A stretch of 64,000 nt of DNA from Gottschalkiaceae bacterium SANA (GTDB taxonomy: Bacteria > Bacillota > Clostridia > Tissierellales > GPF-1): assembly GCA_036323355.1 (NCBI GenBank), contig AP028876.1, forward strand, positions 1,488,001 to 1,552,000, given 5' to 3'. Positions 25,405 to 34,162 of the stretch are shown here, one piece after another; positions within the stretch are counted from its first letter, which is position 1; every line of letters begins with the position of its first letter. The translations under genes and the position numbers were made by a program. The notes under the pieces are model-generated. The model worked only from the letters and a program-made list of their open reading frames with translations, was not told the origin of the DNA and did not search any database.

Positions 25405-25715
25405 TTAAATGGATTCCTTGATGTATAATTTTTTACAGTATTGCATGTTGCTAGTATTTGAAATCATTATATTTCTGTATACTAAAATTACGGATGATTT
25501 TTAGAATGGTTATAATTTTTTAGGTTTATTTGTGAAAAGTTCGGCTTTTCAGAGTGTTTATTGCCGATCTTGGAAAGCGGTTTTGCTAGCCTGATTTAAG
25601 GATAATATAATGTGGATAATGAGATAGAGTTTGATAAAATAAGGGAAGAAAATCGTGAGGAAATAGGTGATCTATCAACTTAACATAAACGGTGAAAGGG
25701 AGGACGTAATGAGAA

Positions 25716-26528
25716 ATGAAAAGAAAAAGTAAGAGTATAAAAATAATGGTAATATCGTTGATTTTAATCGCTCTCGTTTCGATTGGGGGTCTAAAATACA
25801 CCAATATCAAAGTGGAAAATGCTATGCAGAGTTATTTAGAAAAAGAATATTCAAGCAAGGATGTGGATTTAAAAAATGTGCATTTTAGTTTATCATTTAA
25901 CAACTATATTGGACTTGCACATATAGATAATAGTGAAGAAAAATATTTCACTTTAGTGTTCAATAGGAAAGGCGAAATTGTTAAAGATTATTACAATGAC
26001 TTTTTTGATCGATATGGAAACTATAAGTTAGATGAAAGTTATGAAGAACTTAAAGTGAATATGATCGCTTCATCACTATTATCAAATAAAGTGGTTGATT
26101 TAGATGGAATTGAAATTGAATTAACTCACGATTTCTTAAAGGAAATTGGAGTAGCCATAGTGACTGATAATAGCCAATTACGGGTAGATGAAATTAAGAA
26201 TCTGCAGTCAGATGAAGAATATAATGAGCAATTTAATTTGTCATCATATATGCATCTTTTCTTTGATAAATATTGGGCAGATATTTATCAAGAATATTTA
26301 GAAGAAAATGAGAAAAAAGATTCTGAATTTTATGCTTACTATGAAGATGAATTTGTAAACAAAGAGGCGGCAAACAGTCCTGTGGATGATTTTGCTGAAA
26401 GTTTTGTTACATTTATTAATGAAGATAAGCCAACAAAATTGAACGTATCTGATAAGAAAATTTTGTTTTTTTACGATTTTAAAGAATTTGTAGAGTTAAG
26501 AAACCATACCTTACACAATGTACTATGA
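25716..26528 (+). CDS. Hypothetical membrane-anchored protein
   Basis: 270 residues: basic start, one membrane helix (about 10-26) and a 240-residue outside domain rich in Asp, Glu, Tyr and Phe. The segment NSPVDDFAESFVTFI near 226-240 is like the C-terminal signature of putative zinc peptidases with DFAESF, but no HExxH motif is found, so an active peptidase is unlikely. The GGGAGG site (25698-25703) is better spaced for an out-of-frame ATG at 25709 giving a 7-codon peptide. A terminator follows; it is a single-gene unit. Function unknown. Confidence 0.6.
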   Translation: MKRKSKSIKIMVISLILIALVSIGGLKYTNIKVENAMQSYLEKEYSSKDVDLKNVHFSLSFNNYIGLAHIDNSEEKYFTLVFNRKGEIVKDYYNDFFDRYGNYKLDESYEELKVNMIASSLLSNKVVDLDGIEIELTHDFLKEIGVAIVTDNSQLRVDEIKNLQSDEEYNEQFNLSSYMHLFFDKYWADIYQEYLEENEKKDSEFYAYYEDEFVNKEAANSPVDDFAESFVTFINEDKPTKLNVSDKKILFFYDFKEFVELRNHTLHNVL

Positions 26529-26621
26529 ATTCTCAATTACAAGAATAAAATGGTACAATCATGTGTTGTCAATAAGTCTGGTATTGGGATAAATAATGCA
26601 ATGTTTGTTAATTAAGCAAAT

Positions 26622-26662
26622 AAAAAAAGCGAAAAGAAGAATATTCTTTTCGCTTTTTTTTT
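26622..26662 (+). terminator. Rho-independent terminator
   Basis: Stem GCGAAAAGAA / TTCTTTTCGC with a 5-base loop, an A-run before and nine T after; effective in both directions. Confidence 0.88.
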
Positions 26663-26813
26663 ATGGATTATGTGATGATTTTAAAAGAATACAAAGCGAC
26701 AGTATCATGACGTAAATATCACGTTAATGAAAGGTGGAATGCCTGTCATATCATTGACTTGATTTTATTATAGTTTGTAACCGGTATAGATAATGAGTAG
26801 GTTATAATAGCTA

Positions 26814-26867
26814 TTGTAAACTAAACGTTTTCTTAAAGTTGACAATTTATTGCAGAGGCGTTATCCT
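26814..26867 (+). promoter_or_regulatory. BirA operator and promoter of the biotin operon
   Basis: TTGTAAACT-N14-AGTTGACAA (26814-26845) fits the BirA box with 8 of 9 arm positions symmetrical. Its right arm contains the -35 TTGACA (26839-26844), followed after 17 bases by TATCCT (26862-26867). A second, weaker pair TTGTAACC-N17-GGTTATAA lies just upstream at 26775-26807. Biotin-bound BirA should block this promoter. Confidence 0.82.
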
Positions 26868-26896
26868 ATAAAAAACAGTTTAGTAGGAGTGATGAT

Positions 26897-27847
26897 GTGA
26901 TTGAGCAAGTAACGGATAAAATTATCAATGGTTATGAAATTACAAAAGAGGAAGCGATGCTTTTATACGAGTTACCGGTTGAAGAGTTGGTTAAACAAGC
27001 CAATCAACTTCGTATCGTTTTTTGTGGAGAATCTTTTGATTTATGTACGATTATCAACGGGAAGAGTGGGGAGTGCTCGGAAGATTGCAAGTACTGTGCA
27101 CAGTCAGGGCATTATCACACCAAGAGTGAAGTATTTCCTTTGCGGAAAGAAGAAATAATTGTGAACGATGCCATAATAAATGAAAAAAAAGGTGTTGGCC
27201 GATATTCGATTGTAACATCTGGGAAACGGGCATCAGAAAAAGAAGTCGATAAGATCTGTTCTATTTATCAATCGATTCGTGAGAAAAGCCTAATCAAGCT
27301 TTGTGCTTCCCTTGGTCTATTGGGATATGAAAGCTTATTGAAGTTGAAGGCGGCAGGTGTGGTGCGTTATCACAATAACTTGGAAACATCACGTCGGTTT
27401 TTCCCTAGCATTTGTACCACGCATACATATGATGAAAAAATTCAAACGATCAAAGCGGCACAAAGATCCGGTTTGGAAGTCTGCTGTGGGGGAATTATTG
27501 GTTTAGGCGAAACCGTAGAAGATCGAATTGATATGGCTTTTGAGTTGAAGGCTTTAAAGATTCAATCAATTCCACTTAACTTATTGAATGCGATTGAAGG
27601 AACACCACTGGCGGGAGTTGAAAAAGTTACTCAAGAAGAGTTTATTAAGATAGCATCAATTTATCGCTTCATCCATCCACATGCTGTGATTCGATTAGCG
27701 GGAGGGAGAAATCTGCTGACGGATTTTGGAAGAGAGCTGTTTGCAAGTGGTGTAAACGGAACCATCACAGGGGAGCTTTTAACAACCTATGGGAATGATA
27801 CGGATAGTGATGTGAAAATGATTCGAAAATTAGGTTATCGTGTATAA
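26897..27847 (+). CDS. bioB: Biotin synthase
   Basis: Radical SAM enzyme that inserts sulfur into dethiobiotin. 316 residues, normal length. The radical SAM cysteines are C60, C64 and C67 in CSEDCKYCAQS; downstream conserved parts include YHNNLETSRRFFP, CCGGIIGLGE and RLAGGRNLLTDFG. GTG 26897 is the start; the ATG codons just before it run into TGA. A TAGGAG site precedes it. First gene of the BirA-regulated operon bioB-bioY-bioA-bioD. Confidence 0.95.
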   Translation: MIEQVTDKIINGYEITKEEAMLLYELPVEELVKQANQLRIVFCGESFDLCTIINGKSGECSEDCKYCAQSGHYHTKSEVFPLRKEEIIVNDAIINEKKGVGRYSIVTSGKRASEKEVDKICSIYQSIREKSLIKLCASLGLLGYESLLKLKAAGVVRYHNNLETSRRFFPSICTTHTYDEKIQTIKAAQRSGLEVCCGGIIGLGETVEDRIDMAFELKALKIQSIPLNLLNAIEGTPLAGVEKVTQEEFIKIASIYRFIHPHAVIRLAGGRNLLTDFGRELFASGVNGTITGELLTTYGNDTDSDVKMIRKLGYRV

Positions 27848-27857
27848 AGGAGAAGAA

Positions 27858-28433
27858 ATGAAGACGAGAGATTTAACAAGAATATCTTTATTAACAACCA
27901 TGATTGCTATTGGTGCATTTATTAAAGTGCCGGCGCCTGTTGTTGGAAGTTTTACTCTGCAGTTGACCTTTGTGATTCTTGCAGGAATTCTTCTTGGCAG
28001 TCGAAACGGAGCAATTTCAGCGGCAGTCTATGCTTTTGGCGGATTGATGGGTATTCCATGGTTTGCATCGGGAGGTGGGTTCGGGTATATCTTAAAGCCG
28101 ACATTTGGTTTTATTCTGGCATTTATCGCAGCTGCTTATATATCGGGAGCGTTTCGGGAAGCAGCTGAAGAAAAGCGAGGCTATGCGGATGTGCGATGGG
28201 TTGCGACAGGTGCGATTGTTTCTACAATCTTGGTGTGGATCATAGGGATGCTGTATTTAGCGGTAATCTATCAGCATGTACTGGGTACACCGTTCGGATA
28301 TTCTGCAGCATTGCTGTCGATCTTTTCACCTGCATTACTTGCAGATTTGATTTTAGCGATTGTGATCAGCGGAGCTGGTGTAAGAATTTATCAGGTAGTT
28401 GGACATAAGAGAAAAGGAGAAAGTCGATCATGA
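27858..28433 (+). CDS. bioY: Biotin ECF transporter S component
   Basis: 191 residues with six membrane helices and the BioY features PAPVVGSFTLQLTFVILAG near the start and GGLMGIPWFASGGGFGYILKPTFG (about 70-90), the biotin-binding loop. ATG 27858 fits the AAAGGAG site. It works with a shared energising module (EcfA/A'/T) encoded elsewhere. Its place inside a synthesis operon under BirA makes uptake and synthesis co-repressed; it may also bring in precursors, which is inference. The stop overlaps bioA by 4 bases. Confidence 0.93.
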   Translation: MKTRDLTRISLLTTMIAIGAFIKVPAPVVGSFTLQLTFVILAGILLGSRNGAISAAVYAFGGLMGIPWFASGGGFGYILKPTFGFILAFIAAAYISGAFREAAEEKRGYADVRWVATGAIVSTILVWIIGMLYLAVIYQHVLGTPFGYSAALLSIFSPALLADLILAIVISGAGVRIYQVVGHKRKGESRS

Positions 28434-29629
28434 TTTGGCATCCGTATACGCAAATGAAGAATAGGAAGACCCCGCATAAAATTATCAAGGCGAAGGGTGT
28501 GTATTTACATACTGAAAACAAAGTTTTAATCGATTCGATTTCATCTTGGTGGTGTATGATTCATGGTTATTCTCATCCGGAGATGAATCGAGCTGGGATT
28601 GAACAAATGGAGAAATTTTCTCATGTCATGCTAGCGGGACTGACACATGAGCCCGTAGAAAAGTTAACCGCCAAATTAAAAGAGATATTACCCAAGGATT
28701 TGGATTATGCCTTCTATTCGGATTCGGGAAGTGTTGGTGTAGAGGTGGCGCTTAAAATGGCAATACAGTTTTACAACAACCGTGGTCAAAAAAACAAGAA
28801 AGAGATTATTGCATTAAAAGAAGCCTATCATGGTGATACGTTCAAAGCGATGGCTGTGGGAGACGATGAGGATTATCATCAAGTGTTTTCAGATAAGGAT
28901 GGCGTTTACCACATTGATATTCGGATCGATTCACTTGAGCGTATGATCCGTGAAAAGCATCAAACAGTAGCGGCTTTACTTGTTGAACCCTTGTTGCAAG
29001 GAGCAGCGGGGATGAAGATGTATGATGTTTCCTTTTTGGAACGTGCAAGAGAACTTTGTGATGAATTTGATATTTTGTTGATTTTTGACGAGGTGGTAAC
29101 AGGATTTGGAAGAACCGGCCGCATGTTTGTCGCTGATTGTGTATGCCCAGATATCATTGTGCTGGGCAAGGCTTTAACAGGTGGATATATGGGTCATGCG
29201 GCAACGATCGTGAACAAGCGCGTATACCAGGGCTTCTATTCGGATGATCCATCGAAGGCATTCATGCATGGTCCAACATTTATGGGGAATGCATTGGCTT
29301 GCACGATGAGTTTGAAGAGCATTGAGATTTTTTTGAATGAAAATTATATGGAGAAAATAAAAAGAATAGAGAAAATTTTAAAAAAAGAAATGAAAAATCT
29401 TCAGTCACCTCAGATCAAAGAGATTCGGGTGATGGGCGCCTGCGCGTGCATTGAAGTCTATGATCCGAGTGTTCTAGAGGGGTTTGGTGAATTTGCCTAT
29501 GAGCGTGGAATTTGGAATCGCCCTTTCTTATCTTTTATGTACACCATGCCACCCTATATCATTAGAGAAGATGAGTTGATCGAGATTACGAATACATTAA
29601 AAGCGTGGTTTGAAAAAACGGAGGCATGA
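28430..29629 (+). CDS. bioA: Adenosylmethionine-8-amino-7-oxononanoate aminotransferase
   Basis: PLP enzyme that converts KAPA to DAPA with SAM as amino donor. 399 residues, somewhat shorter than the E. coli enzyme (about 430). The start IWHPYTQMKN is diagnostic, SSWWCMIHGYSHPE follows, and the PLP lysine is K247 in VLGKALTGGYMG; the cofactor Asp is in IFDEVVTGFGRTG. It overlaps bioY by 4 bases (ATGA) and ends just ahead of bioD. Confidence 0.95.
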   Translation: MIWHPYTQMKNRKTPHKIIKAKGVYLHTENKVLIDSISSWWCMIHGYSHPEMNRAGIEQMEKFSHVMLAGLTHEPVEKLTAKLKEILPKDLDYAFYSDSGSVGVEVALKMAIQFYNNRGQKNKKEIIALKEAYHGDTFKAMAVGDDEDYHQVFSDKDGVYHIDIRIDSLERMIREKHQTVAALLVEPLLQGAAGMKMYDVSFLERARELCDEFDILLIFDEVVTGFGRTGRMFVADCVCPDIIVLGKALTGGYMGHAATIVNKRVYQGFYSDDPSKAFMHGPTFMGNALACTMSLKSIEIFLNENYMEKIKRIEKILKKEMKNLQSPQIKEIRVMGACACIEVYDPSVLEGFGEFAYERGIWNRPFLSFMYTMPPYIIREDELIEITNTLKAWFEKTEA

Positions 29630-29630
29630 T

Positions 29631-30242
29631 ATGATTCGATTTATTGTTGGTACGGATACAGATGCGGGAAAGACCTTTTATGGAAGACAACTTGCACGAA
29701 AAGGTGCGTGCGTAATTAAACCTATCGAGACTGGGTTTAATTCCTTTAAAGATATTTCTCAATCCGATGCATATGGGTATTCTGAAATAATGGGCAAGAA
29801 TCTCGAAGAGATTAATACCTATTTCTTTACTGTGCCTGCCAGTCCGCATTTAGCAGCAGAGATTGATCAGGTACAGGTTGATGTGGATCGGGTCAAAGTG
29901 TTTATCCTTACGCAGTATCGTAAATGCTGTGAAAAAAACAAGAAGGATGGAAGTTGTCTCTCTTTTTTTGTGGAACTGGCAGGTGGATTAATGGTACCAT
30001 TAACAAGAAGCTTTAATCAGTTAGATTTGATCAGAGAAATAAATGAAGAGGAAGAGGTTGGCGTGGATCTAGTTGTCGGAAATAAGCTTGGGTGTATTAA
30101 TCATGCTTTGATGACGATCACCTTGCTTCGGAATGCCAATATTCGAATTCAACATCTGGAAATCAATAATTATGGGAAAAGGCCAGATCTAATTATGTTG
30201 GATAATGCGAAAGTGATCAGAGAATATCTTCAATCTAATTGA
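29631..30242 (+). CDS. bioD: Dethiobiotin synthetase
   Basis: 203 residues; ATP- and CO2-dependent ring closure of DAPA. P-loop GTDTDAGKTF at 7-16 matches the BioD form GTDTxVGKT, and KPIETGF near 32 carries the substrate Lys. ATG 29631 is placed 6 bases after GGAGG, which lies at the end of bioA. Last gene of the operon. bioF, bioC, bioH/bioW are not present nearby, so the pathway encoded here starts from KAPA. Confidence 0.92.
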   Translation: MIRFIVGTDTDAGKTFYGRQLARKGACVIKPIETGFNSFKDISQSDAYGYSEIMGKNLEEINTYFFTVPASPHLAAEIDQVQVDVDRVKVFILTQYRKCCEKNKKDGSCLSFFVELAGGLMVPLTRSFNQLDLIREINEEEEVGVDLVVGNKLGCINHALMTITLLRNANIRIQHLEINNYGKRPDLIMLDNAKVIREYLQSN

Positions 30243-30308
30243 TGGTCTTCGATTCATTCAATAGCAAGAAAGAAAAAGAATGCTTTTTATGGAGAGAGGG
30301 ATGTTGAC

Positions 30309-30521
30309 ATGGATATAAAACCAGCTAGAGTATGTAGCCAAGACATGGAATTCAATCAGGAACCATTTATTTTGGGAAGAGAGAATGAAATTGAGGAAAT
30401 CGTTAAAGATTTTGATAAAGTTCTAGAGGGTGAGTTTGGAGTATGTCTGATCCATGGCGAAGCCGGAGTTGGAAAGACTCATTTGGTTTCGAATGTTGCA
30501 AGAAGAGAAGCTCAGATCTAA
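30309..30521 (+). pseudogene. Truncated AAA/STAND-type ATPase, N-terminal stub
   Basis: 70 codons with a good ribosome site (GGAGAGAGGG) encode FILGRENEIEEIVKDFDKVL followed by a perfect Walker A, GEAGVGKTHL, then stop after RREAQI. This is the opening of a large multi-domain ATPase (as in LuxR/MalT-like or serine-threonine kinase fusions with a GRExE start), cut off right after the P-loop. A later frame (30603-30761) reading WGFYAGRQAVENKLIEKLTS might be a further relic. It follows the biotin operon by 66 bases but is unrelated to it. Confidence 0.7.
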
Positions 30522-30688
30522 AAAGTAAAGAACGGAAACAAAGTGTCAGAGTTTGTTAACTCGCTTAATACCGGAGAAAAAATGATCTTTAATGGTGGGG
30601 GTTTTATGCAGGTAGACAAGCTGTAGAGAATAAGTTGATTGAAAAGTTGACAAGTTTTATAGCCGTTATGGAATTAGAAGATCAACTT

Positions 30689-30738
30689 CAGGATACATGT
30701 CTCCGATCGTTTATCGGAGGCTTGTATCCTGATTTTTT
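30689..30738 (+). terminator. Long-stem terminator
   Basis: CAGGATACA and CTCCGAT pair with ATCGGAG and TGTATCCTG with a small internal mismatch; six T follow. It ends the biotin operon/ATPase-stub transcript. From 30739 to 30990 only a TATAAT (30813-30818) is seen, likely serving the next gene. Confidence 0.88.
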
Positions 30739-30990
30739 GATATCGCTCATTGTATATATGTAAATAAATGGATAATTCTGCGAGGAGTCAAATCATATGG
30801 AGAAAAGTCGTGTATAATAGTCATGGTATTCGATAGGAAGAAAATCGAAGAAATAAGAATATAGCGGAAACACAATCAATTGGTCAAGTTAATTCTGGAG
30901 AATGCTTGATTGGATTTAGAAAAGCTTTATATATTTTGTGAGGAAAGAAGAATACAAAGTAGGTTAAGACATCAATAAAGGGAGAACATC

Positions 30991-31890
30991 ATGGGGAAAT
31001 ATTGGATTAAGTGGTTTGCGTTGGCGGCTATTGTGTTATTGGGTTTGGATCTACTTACGGGGAATCCTATTTTGGCGGGTATCGCCTCTTGGCTGGTTCT
31101 TAGTGCAGGTTATTTTGGGAAAAAGGATGATGGACGTAGGAAAAATCGACTTTTTCTAGTCCTGATTACATTGATTGTGATGATTTGTTTGAATATGGCC
31201 ACGGGAAATATTCTCCTTTCTGGAGTGACAACCTGGATAATCATTATTGTAGGATATCTTGCTTGGTCATTATATCGACAAAAGAAAAGACTTAGCTTGT
31301 TGGAGGTGGATTGTGATCCAAATGCTTTTATTGTTGCGACGGAATCACAAATGTGTATTACCGGGAAGAATCCAAAGTTTCGTGCATTTTTACAGATTGA
31401 CCTAGCTGCAGGTCTGATTTTAGAAGGTGAATTCCAAGAAGCCAAGGAAGAATTGTTGTCTGTGAACGTCGAACGATTATCCGATAAAAATGGTTCAAAA
31501 TTAGTATATGTATTAAATCTGATTTCGTGTCATTTTGAGCTGGGTGAATTGGATCAAGCGGAGCAATTATTCGAGACACAAATGCCTCTATTAACGACGT
31601 ATAATCGGCGGATGCAAGTCGCTGTAAAAGCACAAATGGCTGAAAGGTTGTTCTTTTTGGAGAGGTACGAGGAAAGTCGATCGGCTTTTCATGCATTGTT
31701 GCAAGAAAAGATCAGCGCGAGGGTTAGAGTGAGTATTCTGTATCGACTGGCTCAGATGGATGACCAGATGGGAGATTGGAGTTTGGCAGAAAAAAATTAT
31801 CGATTGACGGTGGAACAAGGAAACCGATTGTGGATTGCAGAGCAAGCAAAACATAGATTGGCAATAAAGGAGCTTGAAAACGAAAACTAA
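30991..31890 (+). CDS. Membrane protein with duplicated N-terminal hairpin and cytosolic TPR-like domain
   Basis: 299 residues. The first 90 residues are two copies of the same two-helix unit: LDLLTGNPILAGIASWLVLS and LNMATGNILLSGVTTWIIII occupy equal places. After a basic stretch (YRQKKR) comes an all-helical region (about 125-295) with TPR-like repeats, for example FQEAKEELLSV, LDQAEQLFETQ, YEESRSAFHALL and WSLAEKNYRLT. It should be a membrane-anchored scaffold facing the cytosol. Single gene with own promoter and terminator. Function unknown. Confidence 0.65.
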   Translation: MGKYWIKWFALAAIVLLGLDLLTGNPILAGIASWLVLSAGYFGKKDDGRRKNRLFLVLITLIVMICLNMATGNILLSGVTTWIIIIVGYLAWSLYRQKKRLSLLEVDCDPNAFIVATESQMCITGKNPKFRAFLQIDLAAGLILEGEFQEAKEELLSVNVERLSDKNGSKLVYVLNLISCHFELGELDQAEQLFETQMPLLTTYNRRMQVAVKAQMAERLFFLERYEESRSAFHALLQEKISARVRVSILYRLAQMDDQMGDWSLAEKNYRLTVEQGNRLWIAEQAKHRLAIKELENEN

Positions 31891-32020
31891 AATAATGGAG
31901 GTCCATCCTTCAGCTATAGAATATTGAAAAATGGATAAGATTGCCATACAAATCGAATTCCAATAACTACGCTATAACTTGATAGAGTTATAATTCACTA
32001 GAGAAGTTTCTGCATAGATT

Positions 32021-32058
32021 AAATCTCCAGCTATCTTTTGAGGGCTGGAGATTTTGCA
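32021..32058. terminator. Hairpin between convergent genes
   Basis: AAATCTCCAGC / GCTGGAGATTT stem with a 12-base loop and weak T-tract, placed between the TPR gene and the opposing MORN-type gene. Confidence 0.7.
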
Positions 32059-32101
32059 TTACTGAGTTGTTGGCAGGTGGATCAAATTCATGAGGTTGTA
32101 T

Positions 32102-32779
32102 TTATAAGAATTTCTTCACGATTTTTCCGTTTGAAAACTCGACATGATAGGCAATTTCGCCTTTTGAATCATAGCGAATCCATTCACCATTTTTAATATC
32201 GTCTTTAAAATGTCCAATTTGCAACAAATCGCCACCTTTTCTATTAAAAATCCACTTTCCATTCATTTTTTCTTGACGGATTTTACCCTGGGCTTTAATG
32301 GAGCCATCAACAAAGTAAATTGTAAGCAAATTACCTTGAATCGTTGATTGTACTTGGCCATTTTTATAGCTTTTCCCGACTAAGTGGGTGACTTTTTTTT
32401 CTTCATTTGTGGTGGGTTTCTTTCTTGTTTTTGTAGTCGGTTTTACTTTAAGGGTTTTTGCATATGCATGACTTCGCTTCATATAATAAATCATGGTCTG
32501 CGTATCTACGAGTACATTGGCGGGTACTTCAACATATTCTTTGATTAGGGAGCCATAGTTTTCAAAAGGCACAGCCTGATACCTGTCCATAAATGCTTTT
32601 CTGTCCTCTGCACTTAAGCGAATACCGAGTGTACCATCTTTACGCATCATAGAATACATATTTCCATTCATTGATGTGTAGGGTAGATTTGTGCCTTTTC
32701 GTTCCATTTCTGGTATTTTGGAAACAATCAAATCGTATTGAGCAATCACTTCCTCGGGTATCGTTGATTTCTTTGGCAT
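32102..32779 (-). CDS. TfoX-N-like domain fused to MORN/YwqK-like repeats
   Basis: 225 residues. The N-terminal 100 residues (LPYTSMNGNMYSMMRKDG, then RLSAEDRKAFMDRY and ENYGSLIKEYVEVP) resemble the TfoX N-terminal/MmcQ-like fold. A basic linker (TTKTRKKPTTNEEKK) leads to a C-terminal block (about 145-225) of antitoxin YwqK/MORN-like beta repeats: GQVQSTIQGNLL, GSIKAQGKIRQEKMNGKW, IGHFKDDIKNGEWIRYDSKG. The start MPKKS fits the GGAAGGG site better than the GTG six codons upstream. No signal peptide, so cytosolic. Function unknown. Confidence 0.6.
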   Translation of the reverse strand: MPKKSTIPEEVIAQYDLIVSKIPEMERKGTNLPYTSMNGNMYSMMRKDGTLGIRLSAEDRKAFMDRYQAVPFENYGSLIKEYVEVPANVLVDTQTMIYYMKRSHAYAKTLKVKPTTKTRKKPTTNEEKKVTHLVGKSYKNGQVQSTIQGNLLTIYFVDGSIKAQGKIRQEKMNGKWIFNRKGGDLLQIGHFKDDIKNGEWIRYDSKGEIAYHVEFSNGKIVKKFL

Positions 32780-32871
32780 TTTATTCATCCCTTCCACTTA
32801 CATTTCTATTCTAATTGTAACATATCGAAAGTTGAATGCTAGAGAGACAGACAAAACTAAAAATAGAGAAG

Positions 32872-32911
32872 AATGACTTACGTTTACGCAAAGTGACGTA
32901 AGTCATTTTTT
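32872..32911. terminator. Inverted repeat, likely terminator
   Basis: AATGACTTACGT / ACGTAAGTCATT, perfect 12-base stem with a 12-base loop and TTTTTT on the plus side. No intact plus-strand gene ends here; it sits upstream of the minus-strand TfoX-like gene and ahead of the AIM24-like gene, so it may insulate the envelope operon or act as an operator. Confidence 0.55.
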
Positions 32912-33032
32912 ATGTAAAAACAGATGACTTTCGGATGAATATCAATGACGTCCGCCATATTGTAAAACATTTCCGTTTCTAATTATGATAAAAACAGTGG
33001 AACAAACTTTTAAATTTCAAGGAGGAATATTT

Positions 33033-33845
33033 ATGGAAACGGCACATGAGGTAGATTACAAGTTATATGGAGATGATATGCAGTTCGTTGAAATTGAACT
33101 TGATGGCGAAGAGGCGGTTCTGGCAGAAGCGGGCGCAATGATGTACATGGATGAAAAGATCAAGATGGAAACGATCTTTGGTGATGGAAGCGGCAGAGGC
33201 AAAGGAAAAGGCTTGATGGGAAAATTGATGGGTGCCGGAAAACGATTGGTAACAGGCGAAGGTCTATTTATGACTGCATTTACCAATGTCCAAGGTGGAA
33301 AAGCACATGTAGCATTTGGAGCTCCTTATCCAGGAAGTGTTATACCCGTAGATTTAACAGAAATGAATGGCACGCTCATTTGCCAGAAAGATGCATTCTT
33401 ATGTGCGGCTAAAGGGGTTTCAGTTGGCATTCATTTACAAAAGAAAATTGGTGCAGGCTTCTTTGGTGGTGAAGGATTTATTATGCAAAAACTAGAGGGA
33501 GACGGGATGGTATTTCTTCATGCTGGTGGAACCATTATAAAAAAACAAATAACAGCAGGTAAAAAACTACGAATTGATACGGGCTGTCTTGTTGCAATGA
33601 CTGCAGGCGTTGACTTTGATGTGCAGTTTGCTGGTGATGTAAAAAGTGCATTATTTGGCGGCGAGGGTATTTTTCTTGGAACCGTTAGTGGCCAAGGGGA
33701 AGTCTGGTTGCAATCCTTACCATTCAGCAGAATGGCAGATCGAGTGATGAGTGCGGCGGGTGGTAGTAAAGGGGAAACAAAGAATGCCACATCTAATGGC
33801 ATTGAGGAACTAGCGGGACTTGCTAACTTATTTGGAAGAGACTAA
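33033..33845 (+). CDS. AIM24/TIGR00266 family protein
   Basis: 270 residues of beta-rich, glycine-rich sequence typical of TIGR00266: VEIELDGEEAVLAEAGAMMY near the start, FFGGEGFIMQKLEGDGMVFL in the middle, and LFGGEGIFLGTVSGQGEVWLQSLP near the end. The family is widespread but its biochemical role is not settled; a mitochondrial relative (AIM24) supports membrane organisation. ATG 33033 follows AAGGAGG. It is the first of a five-gene plus-strand cluster leading to two SLH surface proteins. Confidence 0.85.
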   Translation: METAHEVDYKLYGDDMQFVEIELDGEEAVLAEAGAMMYMDEKIKMETIFGDGSGRGKGKGLMGKLMGAGKRLVTGEGLFMTAFTNVQGGKAHVAFGAPYPGSVIPVDLTEMNGTLICQKDAFLCAAKGVSVGIHLQKKIGAGFFGGEGFIMQKLEGDGMVFLHAGGTIIKKQITAGKKLRIDTGCLVAMTAGVDFDVQFAGDVKSALFGGEGIFLGTVSGQGEVWLQSLPFSRMADRVMSAAGGSKGETKNATSNGIEELAGLANLFGRD

Positions 33846-33855
33846 GGAGGATATC

Positions 33856-34152
33856 ATGAAAGAAACGAATAAATGGATTAACGCATTGGCGTATATTGTA
33901 TTTTTTATTCCATTACTTGTTGATGGAGAAAACGAGGAATACAAGTTTCATACAAATCAGGGACTTAGTTTATTGATCCTTACTGTATTGGTCAGTATTG
34001 TGGGCTCGTTTGTACCTGTAATCGGGTGGTTTCTAATTCTACCAATTGGTGGACTATTTTGTTTTGTACTCTTTATTATGGGTGTGATTAACGCCATCAA
34101 TGAAAAAATGAAAGAGCTACCTATTATTGGAAAATATAGATTGATTAAATAA
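33856..34152 (+). CDS. Small DUF4870/Tic20-like membrane protein
   Basis: 98 residues, three membrane helices. The motif YKFHTNQGLSLLILTVLVSI and the ending NEKMKELPIIGKYRLIK are typical of DUF4870-type proteins, which are often found beside TIGR00266 genes. ATG 33856 fits AAGGAGG just after the AIM24-like stop. Function unknown; context suggests membrane or envelope maintenance. Confidence 0.75.
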   Translation: MKETNKWINALAYIVFFIPLLVDGENEEYKFHTNQGLSLLILTVLVSIVGSFVPVIGWFLILPIGGLFCFVLFIMGVINAINEKMKELPIIGKYRLIK

Positions 34153-34162
34153 GGAGTTACTA

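Noticed and set aside
26775-26807. Second BirA operator upstream of the main one
   Set aside because: Arms TTGTAACC and GGTTATAA fit loosely but the half-sites are short and a promoter with proper spacing is lacking; kept only as a remark.
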